A DNA stretch of 34,176 nt. It comes from Nocardiopsis xinjiangensis YIM 90004. GTDB taxonomy: Bacteria > Actinomycetota > Actinomycetes > Streptosporangiales > Streptosporangiaceae. The position numbers and the translations under genes were made by a program. The notes under the pieces are model-generated. The model was given only the letters and a program-made list of their open reading frames with translations, had not been told where the DNA came from and searched no databases. The stretch lies in assembly GCF_000341145.1 (NCBI RefSeq), contig NZ_ANBE01000007.1:259952-294127 (forward strand), read 5' to 3'. Position 1 is the first letter of the stretch, and each line of letters starts with the position of its first letter. Of the stretch, positions 19,252 through 27,791 are shown in pieces.

Positions 19252-19277
19252 CGGTGTCCTCGGCCGCCCGGACACCG
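19252..19277 (-). terminator. Candidate terminator after yebC
   Basis: CGGTGTCC and GGACACCG form a perfect 8-bp stem with a 10-base loop, starting about ten bases beyond the yebC stop codon in the direction of transcription. No T-run follows. It would end the pdxS-pdxT-yebC transcript before the DUF4282 gene. Confidence 0.5.
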
Positions 19278-19287
19278 CCCGCCCGCA

Positions 19288-20034
19288 TCACCGCTCGGCC
19301 AGGACCTCGGCCGGGAAGTCGGCGTTGGTGAAGACGTTCTGCACGTCGTCGGCGTCCTCGAGGGCGTCGACGACCCGCAGGACCTTCGCGGCGGTCTCGG
19401 CGTCGAGAGGGACCTCGACGCTCGGGAGCCAGTTGGTGTCGGCGGAGTCGTACTCGATGCCGGCCTCCTGCAGGGCCGTGCGGACGTCGACCAGGTCACC
19501 GGCCTCGGAGACGACCTCGAAGTATTCGCCCAGGTCGCGGATCTCCTCGCCGCCGGCTTCCACCACGGCGAGGGTCACGTCGTCCTCGGTGGTGTTCTCC
19601 TTGGGGACGATGACGATGCCCTTGCGGGTGAACAGATAGGAGACCGAGCCGGCGTCGCCCATGTTGCCACCGTTGCGGTTGACGGCCGTGCGCACGTCGG
19701 AGGCGGCGCGGTTGCGGTTGTCGGTGAGGCACTCGACGAGCATCGCGACGCCACCGGGGGCGTAGCCCTCGTACATGATGGTCTGCCACTCGGCTCCGCC
19801 GGCCTCTTCGCCGGACCCCCGCTTGCGGGCGCGCTCGATGTTGTCGGCGGGCACCGAGTTCTTGCGCGCCTTCTGCATGGCGTCCTCGAGCGTCGGGTTG
19901 CCCTCCGGGTCCCCGCCACCGGTCCGGGCCGCTACCTCGATGTTCTTGACCAGCTTGGCGAAGAGCTTGCCGCGCTTGGCGTCGATGACGGCTTTCTTGT
20001 GCTTGGTGGTGGCCCACTTGGAGTGGCCGCTCAT
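19288..20034 (-). CDS. yebC: YebC/PmpR-family DNA-binding transcriptional regulator or translation factor
   Basis: The 248-residue protein has the complete family N-terminus [22 protein letters not shown] (with Lys-rich helix), the central [13 protein letters not shown] and [22 protein letters not shown] blocks, and a C-terminal domain ending [13 protein letters not shown]. YebC proteins bind DNA; some have recently been tied to translation of proline stretches, so both roles remain open. Its ATG overlaps the pdxT stop codon as ATGA, so translation is coupled to pdxT and the three genes pdxS, pdxT and yebC form one unit. Confidence 0.95.
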   Translation of the reverse strand: MSGHSKWATTKHKKAVIDAKRGKLFAKLVKNIEVAARTGGGDPEGNPTLEDAMQKARKNSVPADNIERARKRGSGEEAGGAEWQTIMYEGYAPGGVAMLVECLTDNRNRAASDVRTAVNRNGGNMGDAGSVSYLFTRKGIVIVPKENTTEDDVTLAVVEAGGEEIRDLGEYFEVVSEAGDLVDVRTALQEAGIEYDSADTNWLPSVEVPLDAETAAKVLRVVDALEDADDVQNVFTNADFPAEVLAER

Positions 20035-20636
20035 GAATGTCCTTTCGCGATGTCGACGAAGAGGCGGTGCACGCGCGCGTCGCCGGTGAGTTCGGGGTGG
20101 AAGGACGTCGCCATCAGGCCGCCCTGGCGTACGGCGATGATCCTACCGGGCCCGTCCTCGGCCGGGAGGCGACCGAGCACACTGGCCTCGGGGCCGACCG
20201 AATCGACCCAGGGTGCCCGGATGAAGACCGCGTCGAAGGGTTGCTCACCGATGCCGTCGACAGCGACACACGTCTCGAAGGACTCCGTCTGGCGCCCGAA
20301 GGCGTTGCGGCGCACCGTCATGTCGATCCCGCCGACGGTGGTCTGGTCGGCCGCGGCCCCGACAACACGGTCGGAGAGGAGGATCATTCCCGCGCAGGTG
20401 CCGAATGCCGGCATTCCCGCGGCGATCCGCGCGCGCAGCGGTTCGACAAGACCGTACCGGACGGCGAGTTTGCCCATGGTCGTCGATTCGCCGCCGGGGA
20501 GGACCAATGCGTCCACGGTGTCCAGGTGCTCGGGAGCGAGCACTTCGGCGGTACGCGCCCCCAGTCCGTCCAGCACGGCCCTGTGCTCGGCGGTGTCGCC
20601 CTGGAGAGCGAGGACCCCGATGGTGGGCGGTGTCAC
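20031..20636 (-). CDS. pdxT: Pyridoxal 5'-phosphate synthase glutaminase subunit PdxT
   Basis: Supplies ammonia from glutamine to PdxS. The 201-residue protein starts at GTG 20636 ([14 protein letters not shown]), preceded by GGGAGCAG. The class I glutaminase catalytic set is present: Cys81 in GTCAGM, and His180 and Glu182 in [19 protein letters not shown] (47-57) is the oxyanion/glutamine-binding loop. It starts 16 bases after the pdxS stop, and its own stop overlaps the yebC start. Confidence 0.96.
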   Translation of the reverse strand: MTPPTIGVLALQGDTAEHRAVLDGLGARTAEVLAPEHLDTVDALVLPGGESTTMGKLAVRYGLVEPLRARIAAGMPAFGTCAGMILLSDRVVGAAADQTTVGGIDMTVRRNAFGRQTESFETCVAVDGIGEQPFDAVFIRAPWVDSVGPEASVLGRLPAEDGPGRIIAVRQGGLMATSFHPELTGDARVHRLFVDIAKGHS

Positions 20637-20652
20637 AGCTCTGCTCCCAGCG

Positions 20653-21588
20653 TCACCAGCCGCGGCCGGCGTAGCGCTCGGCCTCGGACAGGTCGTCGAC
20701 ATTGATCCCGACCATGGCATCGCCCAGTCCGCGGGAGACGCGGGCGATGACGGAGGGGTCCTCGTAGTGCAGGGTGGCCTGCACGATGGAGTCGGCGCGC
20801 TTGGCCGGGTCGCCGGATTTGAAGATGCCGGAACCGACGAACACGCTCTCGGCCCCGAGTTGGCGCATGAGCGCGGCGTCGGCGGGCGTGGCCACACCGC
20901 CGGCGGAGAACAGCGGTACGGGCAGGCGGCCGGCGCGGGCGACCTCGGCGACCAGATCGTGCGGGGCACGCAGCTCCTTGGCGGCCCCGAAGAGTTCGGC
21001 CTCGTCGAGGGTGCTCAGGCGCTTGATGTCGGTGCGGATGGCGCGCATGTGGCGGGTTGCCTCCACGACGTTGCCGGTGCCGGCCTCGCCCTTGGAGCGG
21101 ATCATGGCGGCGCCCTCGGCGATACGGCGCAGGGCCTCGCCGAGGTTGGTGGCCCCGCAGACGAAGGGCACGGTGAAGGCCCATTTGTCGATGTGGTTGG
21201 CCTCGTCGGCGGGGGTGAGGACCTCGGACTCGTCGACGAAGTCGACACCGAGGGACTCCAGGACCTGGGCCTCCACGAAGTGTCCGATGCGGGCCTTGGC
21301 CATGACCGGGATGGAGACCGCCGAGACGATGCCGTCGATCATGTCGGGGTCGGACATTCGGACGACGCCGCCGTCCTTGCGGATGTCGGCGGGGACGCGC
21401 TCGAGGGCCATCACGGCCACGGCGCCGGCGTCCTCGGCGATGCGAGCTTGCTCAGGAGTGACGACGTCCATGATGACGCCGTTCTTGAGCTGCTCCGCCA
21501 TGCCCCGCTTCACACGTTGGGTACCGACGGCGTTGTCGATCGTAGTTGTTGCGTTCTTGACCACGGTGGTGGGATCCCGTCTCTTCAT
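20653..21588 (-). CDS. pdxS: Pyridoxal 5'-phosphate synthase lyase subunit PdxS
   Basis: TIM-barrel synthase that joins ribose 5-phosphate, glyceraldehyde 3-phosphate and ammonia to make PLP. From ATG 21588 it has 311 residues, 17 more than the B. subtilis enzyme. Numbered this way, the Schiff-base lysines are Lys98 (MAKARIGH) and Lys166 (RSKGEAGTG), with Asp41 in [10 protein letters not shown]. The start is uncertain because ATG 21588 has no good ribosome-binding site; internal GTG or ATG codons would remove up to 29 residues without touching the conserved core. The product belongs with PdxT 16 bases downstream. Confidence 0.95.
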   Translation of the reverse strand: MKRRDPTTVVKNATTTIDNAVGTQRVKRGMAEQLKNGVIMDVVTPEQARIAEDAGAVAVMALERVPADIRKDGGVVRMSDPDMIDGIVSAVSIPVMAKARIGHFVEAQVLESLGVDFVDESEVLTPADEANHIDKWAFTVPFVCGATNLGEALRRIAEGAAMIRSKGEAGTGNVVEATRHMRAIRTDIKRLSTLDEAELFGAAKELRAPHDLVAEVARAGRLPVPLFSAGGVATPADAALMRQLGAESVFVGSGIFKSGDPAKRADSIVQATLHYEDPSVIARVSRGLGDAMVGINVDDLSEAERYAGRGW

Positions 21589-21657
21589 CGACAGTCGGCC
21601 CGGACGGGTACACGGGTTCGCTTCGTGGCCCGGTCCCGGCTCTACCGGCGCCCCACA

Positions 21658-22245
21658 CTAGTCGTCCGCCCTGTCGGTGTTGTCACCCGGCTCGGCATTC
21701 CTGCCGGTAACACCCTTCTCAGAACCCGAGTCCGCCCGGCTCTGGGCACCGGCGGGACGGGGCGGGCGGTCGTCCATCTCGAAGAAGTCCGGCAGGGCCG
21801 CGTGCCCCGCCAGGCGCAGAGCGCGCACCAGCCGCGAGCGCCGGACCCGGCGTGTATCGGCGACGGCGTCGTTGTGGAAGGTGCGGGCCATGTGCACCCC
21901 CTTCGCCGCCTCGGTGATCTCCGCGACCGACGGGAGGGCCTGCGCGGGCAGGTCGGGGCGTTCCAACTCGGTACGCATCACGTGGGACAGACGGCTCTCC
22001 AGGAACTCGCGTTCGGCCGAACCCGCCCGCCGGGCGGCTGTTGCGGCCCCGGCCAGGTCCCGGGACGCCTGATGGTCGAGCACATCGGCCGCCACCAGGG
22101 AGAACACGGCGGCGCCCCGCCGCAGCAGCGCGGCGTCCAGGGCGGCCCAGGAGGTCTCCACCCGGTGATGGAGCCGGTCCAGGCGGGTGGCCCGCCAGGA
22201 GAGGTAGAAACCGGTGAGCACCAGGATGAGCGTGAGTGCGGCCAC
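21658..22245 (-). CDS. Single-pass membrane protein, LemA-like
   Basis: A 195-residue protein from GTG 22245; an in-frame stop lies just upstream, so it cannot start much earlier. One N-terminal membrane helix (ALTLILVLTGFYLSW, about 3-17) is followed by RLDRLHHRVETSWAALDAALLRRGA, which resembles the start of LemA-family helical bundles, and long alpha-helical segments to about 150. The last 40 residues are charged and probably disordered. It sits between PimA-like and PdxS genes as an equivalent unknown gene does in Streptomyces. Function unknown; the LemA resemblance is weak. Confidence 0.75.
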   Translation of the reverse strand: MAALTLILVLTGFYLSWRATRLDRLHHRVETSWAALDAALLRRGAAVFSLVAADVLDHQASRDLAGAATAARRAGSAEREFLESRLSHVMRTELERPDLPAQALPSVAEITEAAKGVHMARTFHNDAVADTRRVRRSRLVRALRLAGHAALPDFFEMDDRPPRPAGAQSRADSGSEKGVTGRNAEPGDNTDRADD

Positions 22246-22271
22246 CAGGGCCAGGAGTGCGGCGTCCCCGC

Positions 22272-23555
22272 TCAGAAGCGCTCACCCCGTCCCCCGGCAC
22301 GCCCGTAGGGGCCGCGCCGCCCGCGCCCGGAACCGGTCCGGCCACGGCGGGGGTCGCCGGGCCTGGGACCCGCCCCGCGCCGGAGCAGCGCGGCCGGGCT
22401 CGGACCGGAGGCGACACGGACCCCGCCTCGGCCCTCCGGCTCCTCGCCGTGCAGCACGGTCTCGTACACACGCACCACTTCGGCGGCCACAGTGACCCAG
22501 TCGTAGGGCCGGACCGCCTCGCGGGCGGCCTCGGCCAGGTGTGCGCGTCGCCCCGGGTCGGCCAGCAGGTCAGCGGCCCGCCGGGCGAGGTCGCTCGCAT
22601 CGCCCGTCGCGAACAGCTGTCCGGCCCGGCCCCCGTCGAGCACGGCCTCGAACGCGGGGAGGTCACTGGCGGCGATCGTGGCCCCGGCCGCCATCGCCTC
22701 GGTCAGGACCATGCCGAAACTCTCCCCGCCCAGGTTGGGGGCGCAGAAGAGGTCCGCTGAGTGGAAGGCGCGCACGCGGTCGGTCTCATCCAGCCGCCCC
22801 AGGCACACGACCCTCTCGCGCAGGTGTTCGGGGACCGCCTGCAGGGCGGGCCCGGGGTCGCCGGGCCCCGCGACCAGCACCCGGAGTCCGGGGTGGTCGG
22901 GCGCCAGGTGGGTGAAGGCCTCCAGGAGGGTGGCCAGGCCCTTGCGGGGCTCGTCGACCCGGCCGAGGAAGCCCAGGGCACCGCCCTCTCCGGGCCACCC
23001 CGGGAGCGGCTCGGCCCCGGCGAAGGCAGCCGCGTCCACCCCGTTGGGGATGAGCACGGCGTCGCCGCCGATGTGCTCGACCAGGGTGCGGCGGGCCGCC
23101 TGGGAGACGGCGATGCGCCCGTGGATCTTCTCCATGGCCGAGCGCAGCGCACCCGAGCTCGCCGCCATCGCCCGCGAGCGCGGGTTGGCGGTGTGGACGG
23201 TGGCCACCATGGGCCCCTCGGCGGCCCAGCAGGCCAACAGCGACGTGCTGGGCGCGGAAGGTTCGTGGATGTGCAGGAGGTCGAAGTCGCCGGTGGCGAT
23301 CCAGCGCCGCACCTTGCGTACGGTGCGCGGGCCGAAACTGAGCCGGGCCACCGAACCGTTGTAGGGCACCGGAACGGGGCGCCCGGCCGGAACCAGGTGC
23401 TCGGGCAGGTCGGCATCGGGGTCGCCGACCGGGGCGAGCACGGACACGTGGTGGCCCAGGGCGATGAGCGCCCGGGCCAGGTCACCCACGTGCTGCTGGA
23501 CCCCGCCGGGCACGTCCCAGGCGTAGGGACAGACCAGACCGATCCGCAGACTCAC
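22272..23555 (-). CDS. pimA: GT4 glycosyltransferase, phosphatidylinositol alpha-mannosyltransferase PimA-like
   Basis: Adds the first mannose from GDP-mannose to phosphatidylinositol on the cytoplasmic face of the membrane. The 427-residue protein starts at GTG 23555 (MSLRIGLVCPYAWDVPGG), overlapping the stop of the PatA-like gene as GTGA. The N-terminal GGVQQHV loop (about 16-22) and a HIHEPSAPS acceptor-side segment match PimA. The GT4 donor motif is E-x7-E in GGESFGMVLTEAMAAG (about 276-284), with LGRVDEPRKGL before it. The last 55 residues (about 372-427) are an extra Arg/Gly/Pro-rich tail beyond the usual length of roughly 375-385. Confidence 0.92.
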   Translation of the reverse strand: MSLRIGLVCPYAWDVPGGVQQHVGDLARALIALGHHVSVLAPVGDPDADLPEHLVPAGRPVPVPYNGSVARLSFGPRTVRKVRRWIATGDFDLLHIHEPSAPSTSLLACWAAEGPMVATVHTANPRSRAMAASSGALRSAMEKIHGRIAVSQAARRTLVEHIGGDAVLIPNGVDAAAFAGAEPLPGWPGEGGALGFLGRVDEPRKGLATLLEAFTHLAPDHPGLRVLVAGPGDPGPALQAVPEHLRERVVCLGRLDETDRVRAFHSADLFCAPNLGGESFGMVLTEAMAAGATIAASDLPAFEAVLDGGRAGQLFATGDASDLARRAADLLADPGRRAHLAEAAREAVRPYDWVTVAAEVVRVYETVLHGEEPEGRGGVRVASGPSPAALLRRGAGPRPGDPRRGRTGSGRGRRGPYGRAGGRGERF

Positions 23556-24529
23556 CCGGACCGCCCTGCGTACTCGCGTCCACGGTCGCGTTCCAGGGTG
23601 TGGACCAGCGCCCGGTACTCCTGTTCGCGACGGCGGGCCCGGTCCTCGTCGTGGTCGGCGCTGAAGACGGTCTGCAGCATGTGCCAGTCCTCGGGGTGCT
23701 CGGCGATGGCTCCTTCGAGGACACGGGCCAGCGCCTGCGTCGTGTCGTGGATGCGGTGGCTGCGCGAGAGGCCGGGGGCGACGGGAACCTCCTCGTGCAC
23801 ACGGATGTTCCAGTACGGCCCGTCGTACCAGAGGGAGACCGGCATGAGCGCGGCACCGGTGTTGAGGGCCAGCGCCGCTGGGCCGGAGGGCATACGTGCC
23901 TTCTCCCCGAAGAAGTCGACTTCGAGGCCGGTGCCGTTGATGTCGCGGTCGGCGAGCAGGCACACGAGTCCGCCCTCACGCAGGCGCCGGGCGAGGGTGC
24001 CCACGGTTCCGGACCCTCCGGTCAGCGGCAACACCTCCATGCCCAGGGACTCCCGGTAGGCGGTGAAGCGCCGGAAGAGCGACTCGGGATCCAGCCGTTG
24101 GGCCACGGTGGTCAGCGGAGTGCCCTGCATGGTGATCCAGGCGCCGGCGTGGTCCCAGTTTCCCATGTGCGGCAGGGCCGCGACGACCCCGCGGCCGGCG
24201 CTCACGTGTTCCTGCAGCACGTCGACGCCGGTGGCACGGGTGTGTGCGAGGACGTACTCGCGCTCCATCGCGGGAAGGCGGAACATCTCGTAGAAGTAAC
24301 GCATGTAGGAACGCATCCCGGCCTTGGACAACGCCCGCAGCTGGGCGTCGGTGCCGCCGGGGCCGAGCAGGCGGCGCAGGTTGCGTTCGAGTCCGCGGGT
24401 GCCCCCGTCGCGGGCGCGCCACGACCGGTCGGCCAGCTGCCGGAACAGCGCTCGCCCCGCCCGGTCGGGTGAGCGGCGCAGCATCGCCCACCCCGCGGCG
24501 TAGGCCAGGTCGGCCGTGCGTTCGTCCAC
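23552..24529 (-). CDS. Phosphatidylinositol mannoside acyltransferase, PatA-like
   Basis: Acylates the mannose of PIM1/PIM2 from acyl-CoA at the inner face of the membrane. The 325-residue protein begins at GTG 24529 behind GGGAGGACG. It belongs to the lipid A acyltransferase superfamily; the catalytic pair is His121 and Asp126 in HMGNWD. Other family segments are RSYMRYFYEMFRLP and LADRDINGTGLEVDFFGE (the DRD block). It lies 27 bp after pgsA and overlaps the PimA-like gene, so the three consecutive genes match the PIM assembly order PgsA, PatA, PimA of actinobacteria. Symbol withheld only because acyl specificity is unseen. Confidence 0.92.
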   Translation of the reverse strand: MDERTADLAYAAGWAMLRRSPDRAGRALFRQLADRSWRARDGGTRGLERNLRRLLGPGGTDAQLRALSKAGMRSYMRYFYEMFRLPAMEREYVLAHTRATGVDVLQEHVSAGRGVVAALPHMGNWDHAGAWITMQGTPLTTVAQRLDPESLFRRFTAYRESLGMEVLPLTGGSGTVGTLARRLREGGLVCLLADRDINGTGLEVDFFGEKARMPSGPAALALNTGAALMPVSLWYDGPYWNIRVHEEVPVAPGLSRSHRIHDTTQALARVLEGAIAEHPEDWHMLQTVFSADHDEDRARRREQEYRALVHTLERDRGREYAGRSG

Positions 24530-24556
24530 CTCGTCCTCCCCGTCCTCGGCGTGTGT

Positions 24557-25204
24557 TCAGGCGTCCCGGGCGGTGTCGTCCCGGGATCCTTGTCCTTCCC
24601 CGGCGCGGTCCTCGAGGCGCGCGCGGGTCTCCACGAGCCGCTGCAGGATCGTCAGCAGGCTCATGCCGGCCAGGAGCCAGAGTCCGCCGGCGAGCACGTA
24701 GGGCACCCCCAGCCCGCCGAGCCCGATGGCCAGCAGGGCCACGACCAGGCGTTCGGTCCGTTCGGCCACGCCCACGTCGCAGTTGACGCCCAGCCCCTCG
24801 GCTCGCGCCTTGAGGTAGGAGACCATGAAGCCGCTGATCAGGCAGAAGAGGGTGAGCCCGGCGAGCAGGGGATCGTCGCCGTCGGCGATGAACCACCACA
24901 TGAGCCCCGCGAAGAGCGCGGCGTCGGCGATGCGGTCCACGCTGGAGTCGAGGAAGGCACCGAACTCGCTGGCGCTGTCCTTGGCCCGTGCGACGGCGCC
25001 GTCGAGCATGTCGAAGAGCGCGAAGACGGTGATGACCACCGATCCGGCGTAGAGGTGGCCGCGGGGGTAGAAGTACAGGGCTCCCGCGATGACACCCGTG
25101 GCGCCGATGATGGTGACGAGGTTCGGTGTGAGGCCGATGCGGGCCAAGCTCCGGCCGAGCGGAGCGGTGACCCGGGAGATCATGGGGCGAAGGATTCTCA
25201 GCAT
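24557..25204 (-). CDS. pgsA: CDP-alcohol phosphatidyltransferase, phosphatidylinositol phosphate synthase
   Basis: Integral membrane enzyme that condenses CDP-diacylglycerol with inositol 1-phosphate to give phosphatidylinositol phosphate. The 215-residue protein carries the full CDP-alcohol motif: Asp65, Asp68-Gly69, Ala72-Arg73, Gly82, Asp86 and Asp90 (DxxDGxxARx8GxxxDxxxD). Five to six membrane helices are visible (for instance LVTIIGATGVIAGALYF and VVALLAIGLGGLGVPYVL). The C-terminal tail is polar. Position before PatA-like and PimA-like genes supports the inositol substrate instead of glycerol phosphate. Confidence 0.93.
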   Translation of the reverse strand: MLRILRPMISRVTAPLGRSLARIGLTPNLVTIIGATGVIAGALYFYPRGHLYAGSVVITVFALFDMLDGAVARAKDSASEFGAFLDSSVDRIADAALFAGLMWWFIADGDDPLLAGLTLFCLISGFMVSYLKARAEGLGVNCDVGVAERTERLVVALLAIGLGGLGVPYVLAGGLWLLAGMSLLTILQRLVETRARLEDRAGEGQGSRDDTARDA

Positions 25205-25230
25205 GTCTTCTTGTGATCGTAGGACGGAAG

Positions 25231-25251
25231 CGGTTCCCGGGTGGGGAACCG
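25231..25251 (-). terminator. Hairpin between the HIT gene and pgsA
   Basis: CGGTTCCC and GGGAACCG form a perfect 8-bp stem around a 5-base loop, 33 bases after the HIT stop and 27 bases before the pgsA start. It may partly terminate transcription or shape the pgsA leader. Position and stem are seen; function is inferred. Confidence 0.5.
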
Positions 25252-25284
25252 GACCCGGTGGGGGTGGCGCGGGTGTCGTCGGGC

Positions 25285-25857
25285 CTACCGTGACGGCCAG
25301 TGCTCGGCCAGCTTCTCGCGCGTCTGCCGGAGCATCTCGGGCAGCACCTTGGTGTGTCCGATGACGGGCATGAAGTTGGTGTCACCGCCCCAGCGGGGCA
25401 CGATGTGCTGGTGCAGATGCGCAGCGATACCCGCTCCGGCAACCGTACCGAGGTTCATACCGACGTTGAAGCCGTGCGGGCCGTAGGCCTCGTTGAGGGC
25501 ACGGATGCCGGCCTGGGCGAGCTCGGCGAGCTCGGCGGTCTCCTCGCCGGTCAGCGATGTGTACTCCGAGACGTGGCGATAGGGGCACACGAGCAGGTGA
25601 CCGCTGTTGTAGGGGTAGAGGTTGAGCACCGCGTAGGTGTGCTCGCCCCGGGCGACCAGGAGTCCCTCGGGGTCGCTGAGGCCGGGAGCGCGGCAGAACG
25701 GGCAGTCCTCGCCGGCGCCGGGGCCGGTCGGTCTGCCCTCGCCCTTGATGTAGGCCATGCGGTGGGGTGTCCACAGGCGTTCCCAACCGTCGGGGTTGCC
25801 GGTTCCGGCCCCGGGCGGTTGCTGCTGTGCCTGTTCGGGGTCGTTGTCACCGCGCAT
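25285..25857 (-). CDS. HIT-family protein, probable diadenosine tetraphosphate (Ap4A) phosphorylase
   Basis: A 190-residue protein starting MRGDNDPEQAQ at ATG 25857; upstream codons in frame add no conserved sequence. A Gln/Pro/Gly-rich head (residues 1-23) precedes the motif ERLWTPHRMAYIKGE. Two cysteines (CPFC, 52-55) and His at SGHLLVCPYRH are consistent with a zinc-bearing HIT subgroup. The histidine triad is HLHQHIV (His147, His149, His151), followed by PRWGGDTNFMPVI. This ending is the signature of the actinobacterial Ap4A phosphorylases typified by Rv2613c. It normally lies beside thrS; here a DUF885 gene is upstream. Confidence 0.9.
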   Translation of the reverse strand: MRGDNDPEQAQQQPPGAGTGNPDGWERLWTPHRMAYIKGEGRPTGPGAGEDCPFCRAPGLSDPEGLLVARGEHTYAVLNLYPYNSGHLLVCPYRHVSEYTSLTGEETAELAELAQAGIRALNEAYGPHGFNVGMNLGTVAGAGIAAHLHQHIVPRWGGDTNFMPVIGHTKVLPEMLRQTREKLAEHWPSR

Positions 25858-25974
25858 GGTGGGTCCGTCTCTGGTCGGCCGTCCGGTCTGTCGCTCTTGC
25901 GATCCAGCATAGGAGGGTACGGGCGCCAACGGCACCGGACGGGCCCGTCTCACGCGACCCGTCCGGCCGCGCGG

Positions 25975-27675
25975 TCACAGTTCCAAGAGCGTGCGCAGGT
26001 GGCGCGGCGGCGGAGAACCGTGGGCGAGCATGAGGTCGTGGAGCTCGCGTTGGGACAGGTCGGGACGGGCCTCGGCGAGGTCGCGGGCCAGGGCCGACAT
26101 CTCCGTGTGGCCGACGTAGTAGGTGGACAGCTGGGCGCTGGTGAGTTGGGCGCGGCGCCACTTGCCCACGGCCTCGCCCTCCTCCTGGTGACCGCGTTCG
26201 GTCAGCAGGGTCAGCGCCTCCTCCTCGGTGATGTCGCCGGTGTGGACCCGCACGTCGAGGATCGCGTTGAGGATCATGCGCAGGCGGGTCTTGAGACGGA
26301 CCAGGCGCAGGGCGAGGTCCTGGCGGCGGCCTTGCGCGTCCTCGGTCCCGCTCCAGCCGTGGCGGGCCATGACCTCCTCGGCGTGGACCGCCCATCCCTC
26401 GACGAAGGTGCCGCTCATGAAGAGCTTGCCGACACGGGTGGGGCCCTCGTGGCGGGCGGCGTGGGCGAGCTGCAGGGCATGGCCGGGCACGCCCTCGTGG
26501 ACCATGAGGTTGCGCAGCATGGCGCCGTTGTACTCGCGCAGGAAGGAGTCCTGGCGTTCTTCGGACCAGTCCTCGGGCGGCGGGGAGACGGCGATGAAGG
26601 TCGGCAGCTCGCTCGCGTGCGGGTCCAGGGGGCCGGGCGGTTGGCAGTAGGCGACGGCCACGCCGCGGCGCGACTCGGGCATGGGAACGACCTGGACGGG
26701 GTCCTCGTACACGGTGGCGACGCCGCTCTCGCGGGTGCGCCGGTACAGGTGCTCCAGGGCCTGCTCTCCGGTACTCCGCAGGTTCTCGCCGGTGACGGGG
26801 TGGTCGTCGGCCAGGGCGGCCAGGACCTCGGCGACCTGGCCGGGCCTGCGCGGCTGTCCCTCGTACTCGGCGGCGGCGTCGGCCATGTCCTCCTCGGTGG
26901 CCAGCAGGTCGCTCTCGGCCCGCACGAGCAGGGCCTCGGGCGAGAGTTCGGAGTCGAGGGCGTACCAGAGCTGGGCGGCGAAGCCGCGGGTGCCCAGGCG
27001 GGGGTCGGCCGTGGCGAACTCCAGCTCGGTGCGCAGCCAGGACTCGTGCTCCTGCAGTGCCTCCAGGGCCTTGCCGGCTGCGTTCTCCAAGGCGGGGCCG
27101 GACTCGGGGTCGCGTCCGGCCAGGGCGGGGACGTCGTGGGTGAGCAGGTGGCGGTCCCCGGCCAGTTGTCCCAGGGCGGTCTCCACGTGCACGCGCGGCA
27201 TTCCGGGTCCTTCCGACAACCGGGTGCGCGCGGTGGCCAGGTGGGCGGGCAGGGCGGAGCAGCGGGAAGTGAGGGCGGCCAGGCGTTCGGGCAGCGGCAG
27301 GATCTCGCGTTCGACCAGCGGCAGCAGGGCCTCGCCCGGCGTGTGCACGAGGGGATCCCAGGTGTGGGGCCGCAGTTCTGTGGTGTGCCACAGGTCCGCG
27401 CTGACCTTGGTACGCAGGACCTCCAGATCGACCAGGTCGCCCGGGGGCAACAGGTCGGGGTCGATCGCGTCGAGGGAGCCGAGGGCGTCGGTGAGCATCG
27501 CGGCGCGTTGCACGTCGGCCTCGGCGGAGTGGTCGGTCAGACGGTGGGCGCCGCGGGTGTCGCCCTCGTCGAGCGCCCATTCGGGTGAGGCCTCGAGGAG
27601 GGCGTCGACCACCCTTTCGGCGACCTCGCGAAAGCGCAGGGTCATGGCTCGGGCATCGTCTGGGGAAGGGCTCAT
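25975..27675 (-). CDS. DUF885 family protein, putative zinc peptidase-like
   Basis: A 566-residue protein, starting MSPSPDDARAMTL at ATG 27675 (an ATG three codons earlier, 27684, is equally possible; neither has a strong ribosome-binding site). DUF885 proteins resemble gluzincin metallopeptidases, and the key segment HEGVPGHALQ lies at about 393-402, giving an HExxxGH arrangement, with EGWAVHAEEVMARHGW about 30 residues later providing a further acidic ligand. No signal peptide or membrane helix is evident, so it is probably cytosolic. Substrate unknown. It is separated from cvnD by a strong hairpin and does not appear to belong to the conservon. The next gene downstream is the HIT gene, 117 bp away. 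Confidence 0.88.
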   Translation of the reverse strand: MSPSPDDARAMTLRFREVAERVVDALLEASPEWALDEGDTRGAHRLTDHSAEADVQRAAMLTDALGSLDAIDPDLLPPGDLVDLEVLRTKVSADLWHTTELRPHTWDPLVHTPGEALLPLVEREILPLPERLAALTSRCSALPAHLATARTRLSEGPGMPRVHVETALGQLAGDRHLLTHDVPALAGRDPESGPALENAAGKALEALQEHESWLRTELEFATADPRLGTRGFAAQLWYALDSELSPEALLVRAESDLLATEEDMADAAAEYEGQPRRPGQVAEVLAALADDHPVTGENLRSTGEQALEHLYRRTRESGVATVYEDPVQVVPMPESRRGVAVAYCQPPGPLDPHASELPTFIAVSPPPEDWSEERQDSFLREYNGAMLRNLMVHEGVPGHALQLAHAARHEGPTRVGKLFMSGTFVEGWAVHAEEVMARHGWSGTEDAQGRRQDLALRLVRLKTRLRMILNAILDVRVHTGDITEEEALTLLTERGHQEEGEAVGKWRRAQLTSAQLSTYYVGHTEMSALARDLAEARPDLSQRELHDLMLAHGSPPPRHLRTLLEL

Positions 27676-27723
27676 GTCACCCATGATGCCAGGGTCCGCG
27701 GCCCAGGTTCCGGGCATGCGGAA

Positions 27724-27757
27724 ACCGGGCCGTCTCCCTCTCGGGACCCGGCCCGGT
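27724..27757 (-). terminator. Terminator hairpin after cvnD
   Basis: ACCGGGCCG and CGGCCCGGT form a 9-bp stem with inner CCC/GGG pairing, 34 bases past the cvnD stop, followed on the minus strand by TTTCC. It is the best candidate for the end of the cvnABCD transcript. Confidence 0.6.
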
Positions 27758-27791
27758 CCCCGTGTCGGCACGCTCCGAGGAGACCGTCCCC

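Noticed and set aside
19120..22308. Plus-strand open frame of about 1060 codons opposite yebC, pdxT and pdxS
   Set aside because: It spans several real minus-strand genes and their junctions, and its composition follows the complement of those genes.
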